A stretch of DNA of 64,000 bases from Streptomyces luteogriseus (GTDB lineage: Bacteria; Actinomycetota; Actinomycetes; Streptomycetales; Streptomycetaceae): the NCBI RefSeq assembly GCF_014205055.1, contig NZ_JACHMS010000001.1:2914001-2978000 (forward strand), read 5' to 3'. A program made the translations under genes and the position numbers. A model generated the notes under the pieces. The model had not been told where the DNA came from and searched no databases. It saw nothing but the letters and a program-made list of their open reading frames with translations. Below, in pieces: positions 48,319-56,686 of the stretch; positions within the stretch are counted from its first letter, which is position 1; the number at the start of each line of letters is the position of its first letter.

Positions 48319-48978
48319 GTGGAACTGGCCTATTACTCGGACTACGCCGTGCGCCTCGTCAACACCGAGGAACCGGCCCGGGGCAAGGACGCTCTGACGT
48401 CGGTCGAGGCCGTCCGCGATCTGTTCGGGCCCAGCCAGTCGGCCGCCCGCCGCGCCACCGACGCGGACGTGACCCGCTTCCGCTCGGTCCGGGCCCGGCT
48501 GCGCGCGGTCTTCGAGGCGGCCGACTCGGGCGACGAGAGGCTCGCCGTCGACCTTCTGAACTCGCTGCTGCTGGAGTTCCCGGTGAGCCCGCAGATCTCG
48601 GGGCACGACTTCCGCGACGACGACGGCCGCCCCCTGTGGCACATGCACCTGGCGGACCACCCGTCGAACGCCACCGCGGGCTACGCGGCGATCGCGGCGA
48701 TGGGCCTGGCGTTCCACCTGACCGAGCACGGCGCGGACCGCCTCGGCCTGTGCGAGGCGGCGCCCTGCCGCAACGCCTACCTCGACACCTCCACCAACCG
48801 CTCCCGGCGCTACTGCTCCGACCGCTGCGCGACCCGCGCCAACGTGGCGGCCTACCGCGCCCGCAAACGCCTGGAGGCCGCCCGGCCCGACCTGCCCGAG
48901 AAGACGGGCCTCGCCGCCGACAGCGCCCAGCCGAGCAGCGCCCAGGGCGACCTCCGGTCCGACCTGCGCGGCCGGTAG
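48319..48978 (+). CDS. CGNR zinc-finger transcriptional regulator
   Basis: A 219-residue protein of the ABATE/CGNR family. The N-terminal ABATE domain (MELAYYSDYAVRLVNTEEPA, then SLLLEFPVSPQISGHDFR) probably binds a ligand. The C-terminal zinc finger reads LCEAAPCRNAYLDTS and RRYCSDRCATRANVAAYRAR: four cysteines with CATR where CGNR is typical. It starts at a GTG with AAGGA upstream. Its last 127 bases overlap the convergent sodX gene. The target is unknown. Confidence 0.88.
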   Translation: MELAYYSDYAVRLVNTEEPARGKDALTSVEAVRDLFGPSQSAARRATDADVTRFRSVRARLRAVFEAADSGDERLAVDLLNSLLLEFPVSPQISGHDFRDDDGRPLWHMHLADHPSNATAGYAAIAAMGLAFHLTEHGADRLGLCEAAPCRNAYLDTSTNRSRRYCSDRCATRANVAAYRARKRLEAARPDLPEKTGLAADSAQPSSAQGDLRSDLRGR

Positions 48979-49295
48979 CGGAACCGGACCCGCCCCAGCA
49001 CCAGGTCGTCGGGCACGACGCCGTAGTCGGTGCTGTCGCCGCCGGCGTACGCGTTGTCCCCGAGCACCCACCAGCCGCTCTCGCGCCGCTGGGCGACCCG
49101 CTTGACGACCAGCAGGTCCTGCTGGAAGGGGTGCCGCAGCACGACGACGTCACCGGGCCTGACCCGCGCCCCGTAGTGCACCAGGAGCCGGTCGCCGTGG
49201 TACAGCGTGGGCACCATGGACGGCCCGGTCACCTCGGCCACCCCGAAGGGCGGGGCCGGCCTCCCCCGCTCGGACTCCTGCGACAGCTCCGGCAT
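48852..49295 (-). CDS. sodX: Nickel superoxide dismutase maturation peptidase (SodX)
   Basis: A 147-residue signal-peptidase-like serine protease (S24/S26). The catalytic Ser lies in VTGPSMVPTLYHGDRLLVHY and the Lys in DLLVVKRVAQRRESGWWVLG, with GDNAYAGGDSTDYGVVPDDL as the typical late motif. It removes the N-terminal propeptide of SodN so that His1 and Cys2 can bind nickel. There is no TM anchor, so it is cytoplasmic. It is divergent from sodN, 145 bp away. Its 3' end overlaps the CGNR gene. Confidence 0.9.
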   Translation of the reverse strand: MPELSQESERGRPAPPFGVAEVTGPSMVPTLYHGDRLLVHYGARVRPGDVVVLRHPFQQDLLVVKRVAQRRESGWWVLGDNAYAGGDSTDYGVVPDDLVLGRVRFRYRPRRSDRRSPWALLGWALSAARPVFSGRSGRAASRRLRAR

Positions 49296-49440
49296 CACCC
49301 GGCACCTCCCCGGTTCTTCGTCCACCAGTCTCAGTCTCGCCCCGGACTTTTGTCCTAAGCCCATGGGGGCACCCGCGAAAAGCCGTCCCTCACGGAGTAA
49401 TGTCCCCTGTGAGAAGACGATCACGAGGAAGGAATGCTCC

Positions 49441-49836
49441 ATGCTTTCCCGCCTGTTTGCCCCCAAGGTCAAGGTCAGTGCGCACTGCGACCTTCCCTGC
49501 GGTGTGTACGACCCCGCCCAGGCCCGCATCGAGGCGGAGTCGGTGAAGGCCGTGCAGGAGAAGATGGCCGCCAACGACGACCCGCACTTCCAGGCGCGCG
49601 CCACCGTCATCAAGGAGCAGCGTGCCGAGCTCGCGAAGCACCACGTCTCGGTGCTCTGGAGCGACTACTTCAAGCCCCCGCACTTCGAGAAGTACCCGGA
49701 GCTGCACCAGCTGGTCAACGACACCCTGAAGGCCCTCTCGGCCGCCAAGGGCTCGACCGACCCGGCCACCGGCCAGAAGGCGCTGGACTACATCGCCCAG
49801 ATCGACAAGATCTTCTGGGAGACCAAGAAGGCCTGA
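49441..49836 (+). CDS. sodN: Nickel superoxide dismutase SodN
   Basis: A 131-residue precursor. A 14-residue propeptide (MLSRLFAPKVKVSA) precedes the nickel hook HCDLPCGVYDP, in which His1, Cys2 and Cys6 of the mature enzyme bind nickel. The mature 117-residue four-helix subunit forms a hexamer that converts superoxide to O2 and H2O2. The ATG at 49441 follows AGGAAGGA; a second ATG seven bases earlier is in another frame. In Streptomyces the enzyme is nickel-induced through Nur; no TTGCAA-type Nur box is apparent here. Confidence 0.97.
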   Translation: MLSRLFAPKVKVSAHCDLPCGVYDPAQARIEAESVKAVQEKMAANDDPHFQARATVIKEQRAELAKHHVSVLWSDYFKPPHFEKYPELHQLVNDTLKALSAAKGSTDPATGQKALDYIAQIDKIFWETKKA

Positions 49837-49890
49837 TCGCCTTCGTACGGCGAGGGGGCCCGACCGAGAACCGGTCGGGCCCCCTCGTCG
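49800..49890 (+). ncRNA. Candidate sodN 3'-end small RNA (s-SodF-like)
   Basis: In S. coelicolor a small RNA of about 90 nt processed from the sodN 3' end is known to repress the iron SOD gene sodF by pairing. The same position here has the sodN stop, a short linker and a very strong hairpin. The sodF target is not in the window, so pairing cannot be tested; the boundaries are estimates. Confidence 0.3.
49851..49887 (+). terminator. Terminator of sodN
   Basis: CGAGGGGGCCCGACCG pairs perfectly with CGGTCGGGCCCCCTCG over a loop of five bases, 15 bp after the sodN stop. A 16-bp stem of this kind is among the strongest in the window. Confidence 0.93.
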
Positions 49891-49973
49891 TGCGCGCTGT
49901 CAGTGGAACCGAGCGACGATCAGATGAATCGCCGAGTGCACTCCCGTCCGGATGCACGTCCTGCTCCCGTCGT

Positions 49974-51128
<1,155 letters not shown>

Positions 51129-51233
51129 TCCTGAATGCAAACAAGCGCGGGCCGATGGACGGGGAACGGTGTGGCGGGGGCCGGTCAAGGTTCACGCAGG
51201 TGGCGGGGGTGCGGCCCCTCTACGATCACCTCC

Positions 51234-51968
51234 ATGAGGATCAGATGGACGTACGCCTTCATCGACCGCCCGCGTGAGACGTTCGGCGCGGCCTGTGACT
51301 TCTGGACGGCCGTAACGAAGACCCGCCTGTCCGAACTGCGGGGCGAACACGACGAGTTCGTCACCCTGCTGCCCGACGGTGCCGACGCGTGCGTGAAGGT
51401 GCAGGCGGTCGGCCCGGGTTCCGGGGGTGCGCACATCGACTTCTGTGTGGACGACGTACCGGAGTTCGCGGCCACGGCGGTACGGCTCGGCGCGAGCGTC
51501 GTGGCCGGCCTGGGGTCGCTCGTCGTGCTGCGCTCGCCCGGCGGGCAGGTGTTCTGCGCGGACCCCTGGCGCGGGCAGTCGTCGCGGCCGGGCGTGGTGC
51601 GGGGAAGCCGGCTCGACCAGGTGTGCGTGGACGTCCCGGCCTCGGCCTTCGGGAGGGAAGTCGCTTTCTGGAGCGCGCTGCTCGACGGCTGGGAGTCGCG
51701 GCCGGGCTCCCTCGCGGAGTTCCAGGTGGTCGAGCCGCCGTCCGGCCTGCCGGTCCGTCTGCTCCTGCAACGCCTCAACGAGGAACGCCCGGCCACCGCC
51801 CACCTCGACCTCGCCTGCGCGGACGTCGCGGCGACCCGGGCACGGCACGAGGAACTCGGAGCCGCCTTCGTGACCGGCTTCCCCGGCTGGACGGTGATGC
51901 GTGATCCGGCGGGCGGCATGTACTGCCTGACGACCCGGGACCCGGTGACGGGCGGGCCGCGCGGCTAG
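51234..51968 (+). CDS. VOC (glyoxalase/bleomycin-resistance fold) protein
   Basis: A 244-residue protein with two VOC half-domains: AHIDFCVDDVPEFAATAVRL, then LDQVCVDVPASAFGREVAFW and TAHLDLACADVAATRARHEE. Metal-ligand positions (His, Glu) are partly present. The fold covers isomerases, dioxygenases and drug-binding proteins; a function cannot be named. The ATG at 51234 starts MRIRWTYAFIDRPRET. The end overlaps the small convergent gene by four bases. Confidence 0.82.
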   Translation: MRIRWTYAFIDRPRETFGAACDFWTAVTKTRLSELRGEHDEFVTLLPDGADACVKVQAVGPGSGGAHIDFCVDDVPEFAATAVRLGASVVAGLGSLVVLRSPGGQVFCADPWRGQSSRPGVVRGSRLDQVCVDVPASAFGREVAFWSALLDGWESRPGSLAEFQVVEPPSGLPVRLLLQRLNEERPATAHLDLACADVAATRARHEELGAAFVTGFPGWTVMRDPAGGMYCLTTRDPVTGGPRG

Positions 51969-52195
51969 TGCAGGTCGGCGTACGCGCAGGCGACGGCCCC
52001 GGCCTCCTCGGGCGTCGGGCAGGGCGGCAGGTCCGGTGGCTCGTCGGGATTCGTCTCCTCCCAGACATACGGCCCCCGAGGCTCCGTCGAGTCCTGCATC
52101 CACAGGGTCAGCCCGCCGGCGACGGCCACGACCAGCACCCACACGATCACCACCAGGCGCCACACCCTGCGACGCCGCTCCCCCGGTCTGCCCAT
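51965..52195 (-). CDS. Small single-TM membrane protein
   Basis: A 76-residue protein: a basic N-terminus (MGRPGERRRRVWR), one TM helix (LVVIVWVLVVAVAGGLTLWM) and an acidic, Pro-rich exterior ending DLPPCPTPEEAGAVACAYAD, with two cysteines. No known family. It follows the ECF sigma gene by ten bases, in the same direction, so it may be its last operon member. Confidence 0.68.
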   Translation of the reverse strand: MGRPGERRRRVWRLVVIVWVLVVAVAGGLTLWMQDSTEPRGPYVWEETNPDEPPDLPPCPTPEEAGAVACAYADLH

Positions 52196-52205
52196 GTCTC
52201 ACACG

Positions 52206-53426
52206 CTAGTCGCTCAACCGCGCCGCCCTGGCCCGGAGATAGCGCTGCTCGGGCAGGCTGAGGGTCTGCGAGGCGGCCGAATCGTAGGCGGCCCGGGCGG
52301 CTTCGGGCTCGCCCGCGCGCTCCAGGAGGTGGCCTCGTACGGCTTCCAGGCGGTGGCCCTTCAACTCGTCGGCCAGGGCGTCCACTTCGGCAAGTCCCGC
52401 GCGCGGGCCGTGGACCATGGCGACGGCGACCGCGCGGTTGAGGCGTTCGACCGGGCCGGGGACCAGGCCGACGAGGACGTCGTACAGGCCGAGGATCTCG
52501 GCCCAGTCGGTCGTCCCGGGCGAGGACGCCTCGTCGTGCACGGCGGCGATCGCGGCCCGCAGCTGGAACGGCCCCGGCCGGCCCCGGGACAGGGCCCGGG
52601 TGATGAGCGCGACGCCCTCCTCGATGGCGGCATGGTCCCAGCGGTCGCGGTCCTGCTCGTCGAGGGGGATGAGCTCGCCGTGCGGACCGCTGCGCGCCTC
52701 GCGCCGGGCGTCGGTGAGCAGCATCAGCGCGAGCAGACCGGTCACCTCGCAGTCGCCGGGCAGCAGCCGGTGGACCGTGCGGGTCAGCCGCACGGCCTCG
52801 CCCGCGAGGTCGCGGCGTTGCAGAGCGGCGCCGGAGGTGGCCGTGTAGCCCTCGTTGAAGATCAGGTAGAGGGTCTGCAGGACGGACGGAAGCCGTTCTT
52901 CCCAGCGGTCCGGGCGGCCGAAGCGCACGCCCCGCACCTTCTGCTTGGCCCGGCTGACGCGCTGCGCCATGGTCGCCTCCGGAACGAGGCAGGCCCGGGC
53001 GATCTCCGCCGTGGTCAGACCGCCCACGGCGCGCAGCGTGAGCGCGATCTGCGCGGGCGGCGACAGGTCCGGGTGGCAGCACAGGAACAGCAGCGAGAGC
53101 GTGTCGTCCTCCCGGGGTGCCCGCTCCCCGGGCGGCGGCGCCGTGAAGGCGTCCCGGGGCGTGAGCGCGGCCGCCCGCTCCTCGCGCTGCCGCCGGGCCT
53201 GATCGCTGCGCAGGGCATCGGTGAGCCGCCGCGAGGCGACCTTGATCAGCCAGCCGCGCGGATTGCGGGGCACGCCCGCTTCGGGCCACTGCCCGGCGGC
53301 CGCGAGCAGCGCCTCCTGTACGGCGTCCTCGGCGGCGTCGAAGTGCCCGTACCGCCTGACCAGCGCACCGAGGACCTGCGGCGCGTTGCCGCGCAGCAGG
53401 TCCTCGATCTCCGGTGTGCTTCGCAC
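52206..53426 (-). CDS. ECF RNA polymerase sigma factor with C-terminal extension (ECF42-like)
   Basis: About 406 residues from a GTG at 53426; a CTG at 53457-53459 overlapping the stop of the YCII gene (CTGA) is a possible coupled start and would add 11 residues. Region 2 includes ALVRRYGHFDAAEDAVQEAL and RGWLIKVASRRLTDALRSDQ; region 4 includes LRAVGGLTTAEIARACLVPE, then ATMAQRVSRAKQKVR. A long C-terminal helical domain (DUF6596/TPR-like, about 185-406) replaces an anti-sigma partner. The YCII gene directly upstream is the constant companion of this class. Confidence 0.9.
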   Translation of the reverse strand: MRSTPEIEDLLRGNAPQVLGALVRRYGHFDAAEDAVQEALLAAAGQWPEAGVPRNPRGWLIKVASRRLTDALRSDQARRQREERAAALTPRDAFTAPPPGERAPREDDTLSLLFLCCHPDLSPPAQIALTLRAVGGLTTAEIARACLVPEATMAQRVSRAKQKVRGVRFGRPDRWEERLPSVLQTLYLIFNEGYTATSGAALQRRDLAGEAVRLTRTVHRLLPGDCEVTGLLALMLLTDARREARSGPHGELIPLDEQDRDRWDHAAIEEGVALITRALSRGRPGPFQLRAAIAAVHDEASSPGTTDWAEILGLYDVLVGLVPGPVERLNRAVAVAMVHGPRAGLAEVDALADELKGHRLEAVRGHLLERAGEPEAARAAYDSAASQTLSLPEQRYLRARAARLSD

Positions 53427-53455
53427 CAGTGTGTCCGTCGGCGTCGACCGGTCCG

Positions 53456-53869
53456 TCAGATGTCGCCGGAGCCGTCCATGATCGGGCGGATCACGACCGG
53501 ATGGTCGGGCGCGCCGGCCGGCTGGGGGCAGCGGGCGACGCGTTCGGCGATCTCGGTGACCCGTTCCAGGCTCTCGCACTCCAGGACCCAGTAGCCGGCC
53601 AGCAGCTCCTTGGTCTCGCCGTACGGCCCGTCGGTGATCACGGCCTTGCCGCCGTCACCGAGGGTGACGTGCCGGGTCTGAGCCGGCTCGGCCAGGCCCT
53701 GCCCGTCGACGAGCTCGCCGCTCTCGGACAGGTCGTCGTTGATGGCGCCCATGTACGCGAACATGGTCTTCAGCTCCTCCTCGCTCCAGGCCGGGGAGTT
53801 CGCCGACGCCGTGCCGCGCATGGCTTCGTAGTCCGCCTGTGTGCCCTGCACCATGACCAGGTACTTCAT
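53456..53869 (-). CDS. YCII/DGPF domain protein
   Basis: A 137-residue protein: MKYLVMVQGTQADYEAMRGT at the start, GKAVITDGPYGETKELLAGY (the DGPF/DGPY motif) in the centre and WVLECESLERVTEIAERVAR towards the end. The ATG at 53869 has AAGGAG upstream. The family's biochemical role is not known; members consistently accompany ECF42-type sigma genes, as here, and probably modulate their activity. Confidence 0.92.
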   Translation of the reverse strand: MKYLVMVQGTQADYEAMRGTASANSPAWSEEELKTMFAYMGAINDDLSESGELVDGQGLAEPAQTRHVTLGDGGKAVITDGPYGETKELLAGYWVLECESLERVTEIAERVARCPQPAGAPDHPVVIRPIMDGSGDI

Positions 53870-53954
53870 CAGTCCGCTCCTTCGGCTCTCACCGCCCCGG
53901 TGGGCGGTTCTTCACAAGGGACGTCGGAGCCGGGCCGCGCATCTCGACACGTGC

Positions 53955-54284
53955 TCAGGGCTTTTCCGCGGCGGATTCTCCCGAGGCCGGTTCGGGCGGG
54001 CTCTCGGCGGGCGGGGCGGTGACCTCGGTGGGCCGGTCGTCGCCCGGAGACCCGTCGCCTTCCTGGAACCGGTCGCCTTTCAGGGACCGGTCCCTTTTCA
54101 GGGGCCGGGTGTCCTCGCCGGTATCGCCGCGGACGGCGCCTTCCGCGTCGTAGGCACCGCACTCGGGGTTGCGGCACGGGCCCGCCACCCAGAGCGGGAC
54201 CCATGTGCCCAGCGTCTTGTGGCGCCGGACGACTGTTTCCACTGGCTGTCCGCAGGCCGGACAGACGTGTCGTTCGCTGCCCAT
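53955..54284 (-). CDS. Small zinc-ribbon protein
   Basis: A 109-residue protein with two cysteine pairs: HVCPACGQPVETVVRRH and AGPCRNPECGAYDAEG, a zinc-ribbon pattern. The remaining half is charged and Pro-rich with short repeats (KRDRSLKGDRFQEGDG), probably disordered. The ATG at 54284 has GAGG close before it. Function unknown. A longer in-frame reading upstream runs through the next gene's region and is not supported. Confidence 0.6.
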   Translation of the reverse strand: MGSERHVCPACGQPVETVVRRHKTLGTWVPLWVAGPCRNPECGAYDAEGAVRGDTGEDTRPLKRDRSLKGDRFQEGDGSPGDDRPTEVTAPPAESPPEPASGESAAEKP

Positions 54285-54409
54285 GACCTCAGGGTAGGCC
54301 GGTCGGAAGCTGAGCGCTTCCTGTTGTACGCGCGCACCAGCGCGCCGTTGCCGAACGTGCGCACCGACTTCAGGGTGTGGACAGGGCCAGGAGGCTGTGC
54401 AGACTCGGC

Positions 54410-55033
54410 CTACGCGGGCCGGCGCGGCCTGGGTTCGCGCCACATGGGCCACATCGCCGGGCCGTCCGGGAGGTCGAGGGCCGGGCCGGCGGGCTCGAAG
54501 CCGAGGCGCTCGTACAGCTTGCGGCTGCGGGCGTTGCTGGCCTCCAGGTACGCGGGCAGCCCCTCGCGGTCGCAGCGGTCGAGGACGGCCTCGATCAGCG
54601 CGGTGCCGAGGCCCTCGCCCTGGCGGCCGGGCGCCACACCGATCATCCACAGGTACTCGTGGGCCCGCCCGGTGGGATGGACGGCGGCCGTCAGCCGTCC
54701 GATCGCCTCGATGCGCTCGTTGTCCGGGTCGACGGCCTCCCGCACCTGGGCCGGACCTTCGTCCTCGGCATCGCCGTCCAGGTCGTCGTGGCCCTCGTCG
54801 GCGGGCATGGAGAGCCACAGCGCGCAGGCGGAACCGTCCTCCATGACATCGATGCGGCCGGCCGCGAGCACGATGTCGATGAAGGCGGCCATGAGTCCGG
54901 GGTGCTTGGCACGACGGTCCTCCGCGCCCGGGAAGACCCAGCCGCTCACGGGGTCGTCCTGGAACGCCTCGTCCAGAAGCCGGACGATCAGCTCCCTGTC
55001 CCCTTCGCCCGCCGTCCGGATGGCCACACCCAT
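54410..55033 (-). CDS. GNAT family N-acetyltransferase
   Basis: A 207-residue acetyltransferase: MGVAIRTAGEGDRELIVRLL at the start and, in the acetyl-CoA region, MIGVAPGRQGEGLGTALIEA, then PAYLEASNARSRKLYERLGF. The ATG at 55033 has AAGGGG upstream. The substrate is unknown. It lies downstream of the encapsulin operon on the same strand but separated by 372 bp and a hairpin, so it is probably an independent unit. Confidence 0.92.
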   Translation of the reverse strand: MGVAIRTAGEGDRELIVRLLDEAFQDDPVSGWVFPGAEDRRAKHPGLMAAFIDIVLAAGRIDVMEDGSACALWLSMPADEGHDDLDGDAEDEGPAQVREAVDPDNERIEAIGRLTAAVHPTGRAHEYLWMIGVAPGRQGEGLGTALIEAVLDRCDREGLPAYLEASNARSRKLYERLGFEPAGPALDLPDGPAMWPMWREPRPRRPA

Positions 55034-55405
55034 GCCCCGCCCCTTCGCTCGACCCGACGGGCGTCGATCGTAGGGGCGTTGGCCCCCGCGGAGGGATGCG
55101 AGCAGGATCTTGGCGGGATTCAGTCGAACGTTTGCCCAAACTCTGTCGATGCGCGCACCGGTGCAGGAGCCGCTGCGGCAAGAGGCGGGCCCCGCACACC
55201 GTGGGGCAGTGCGGGACCCGCCGACCGGAGGCCGGAGACCGTGCGGGGTCAGGAGCCGCACGGCCCCGGCACTCCGGGGCTCTTCCTTCGGTCGCCCGAA
55301 GGCTGTCATCTGTGCCGCCGGTCGACGGCCGGCCACGGTCGGGCGTCGGCCACTGCCGGTCGGCGCTATCGGTCGTCGACTCCTGCCGGCCGGCACCACC
55401 GGTCG
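55034..55405. other. Intergenic region after the encapsulin operon
   Basis: A 372-bp gap. It holds a large hairpin (listed separately), a short palindrome GTTTGCCCAAAC at 55130-55141 near the expected promoter of the GNAT gene, and repeated GGTCGTC words near 55370-55405. No gene is supported. Confidence 0.65.
55184..55222 (-). terminator. Large hairpin, likely terminator of the encapsulin operon
   Basis: GGCGGGCCCCGCAC (55184-55197) and GTGCGGGACCCGCC (55209-55222) pair at 13 of 14 positions across an 11-base loop, about 185 bp beyond the polyprenyl-transferase stop. Confidence 0.65.
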
Positions 55406-56575
55406 TCAACCGGTCCGCCGCGTCACGAACTCGGCAAGCGCCAGCAGACCGCCCGCCGCCTCCGGGTCCGGCACCGCTCGGGCCAGCTGCTGCATCGCCC
55501 GTGCCATCCGGTCGGCCGCCTCGCCCTGCGCCCAGTCGCGGCCGCCCGCGCGCTCGACGGTCAGGGCGATGTGGTCCAGGTCCCCCTCGTCGCCGGGTCG
55601 GGCGTACAGTCCGGCGAGCTCGGCCGCCGCCGGTGTGCCGGAGGCGAAGGCCGCCACCACCGGCAACGACTTCTTCCGGGCGGCCAGGTCGGCACCGACG
55701 GGCTTCCCGGTGCGGCTCGGGTCACCCCATATGCCGATGACGTCGTCGATGAGCTGGAAAGCGAGCCCTGCTTCCCGGCCGAACGCGTCCAGCGCCTCCA
55801 CTTCCCCGTCGGAAGCGCCCGCGTACAGCCCGCCGATCGCACAGGCGCTCCCGAGCAGGGCGCCCGTCTTGGCCTCCGCCATGGCGAGCACTCCGTCGAG
55901 AGTGACCTCTGCGGGGGCGCACCGCTCCAGGGCCGTGTCCGCGTGCTGCCCCGCGCACAGTTCGATGACGCAGTCCGCGAGCCGGGCGGCGGCGGCCGGG
56001 GACGCCGGATGCGGGTCCTGGGCGAGCAGCCGCAGGGCCAGCGCCTGGAGGGTGTCCCCGGCGAGGATGGCGTCGGCGTCGCCGAACACGGTCCAGGCGG
56101 TGGGGCGGTGGCGGCGGGTGGCGTCCCGGTCCATCACATCGTCGTGCAGCAGCGTGAAGTTGTGGACCAGTTCCACCGCGGCGGCGGCGCGGGCCGCTCC
56201 CGCGCGTGCCTCGGGCCCGCCGAGGGCGGCCGCCGCGGCGAGGACCAGCGCGGGCCGGATCGCCTTGCCGGAGCCCCCCTCCGCCGGGCTGCCGTCGGCC
56301 CGCTCCCAGCCGAAGTGGTAGAGCGCGATCCGGCGCAGCGGGCCGGGCAGCGAGCCGAGCGCCGCCCGCAGCACCGGATCGACCTCCGCCCGGGCCCGCT
56401 CCAGCAGCATGACCGCCTCGTGCCCTTCGGCGGGTGCCACCCCGCCGTCCCCCTGCGTCCCGATGGGGCCCCGCCTTCCCGGAGCCCCGGCCGCCTGCCG
56501 GGGCTCGGTGCCGCGCTGCCCGCCGGGGGCGGGCAGTGTCGTCCCCGTCCTGGGCTCCATGAGGGACTCACCCAT
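55406..56575 (-). CDS. Family 2 encapsulin cargo: polyprenyl diphosphate synthase
   Basis: A 389-residue trans-isoprenyl diphosphate synthase. The first aspartate motif is LLHDDVMDRDATRR (the DDxxD class) and the second is QLIDDVIGIWGDP; GSGKAIRPALVLAAAAALGG is the conserved substrate region. These condense isopentenyl diphosphate onto an allylic primer. The first 50 residues are Gly/Pro/Arg-rich and disordered (PAPGGQRGTEPRQAAGAPGR), which in encapsulin cargo carries the shell-targeting signal. It follows the encapsulin gene by 111 bp on the same strand. Start: ATG at 56575 or one five codons later. Confidence 0.9.
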   Translation of the reverse strand: MGESLMEPRTGTTLPAPGGQRGTEPRQAAGAPGRRGPIGTQGDGGVAPAEGHEAVMLLERARAEVDPVLRAALGSLPGPLRRIALYHFGWERADGSPAEGGSGKAIRPALVLAAAAALGGPEARAGAARAAAAVELVHNFTLLHDDVMDRDATRRHRPTAWTVFGDADAILAGDTLQALALRLLAQDPHPASPAAAARLADCVIELCAGQHADTALERCAPAEVTLDGVLAMAEAKTGALLGSACAIGGLYAGASDGEVEALDAFGREAGLAFQLIDDVIGIWGDPSRTGKPVGADLAARKKSLPVVAAFASGTPAAAELAGLYARPGDEGDLDHIALTVERAGGRDWAQGEAADRMARAMQQLARAVPDPEAAGGLLALAEFVTRRTG

Positions 56576-56686
56576 GTGACCGCCTCGGAGAATGAGCGGA
56601 CGGTGGCGCTTCCGCTGCCGCTGGGCTCGTACCCCGAGGATGTACCCGCCCTGACGGGCGAGGACACAGCCGGCGGACCGGAAGTG

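Noticed and set aside
49296..49440. Nur box in the sodN/sodX gap
   Set aside because: No TTGCAA-N5-TTGCAA-like sequence could be found; only a weak CTCAC-N15-GTGAG pair at 49389-49413.
53955..55409. A 484-codon minus-strand frame through the zinc-ribbon and GNAT region
   Set aside because: Only its 109 C-terminal codons hold motifs; the upstream part lies out of frame within the GNAT gene.
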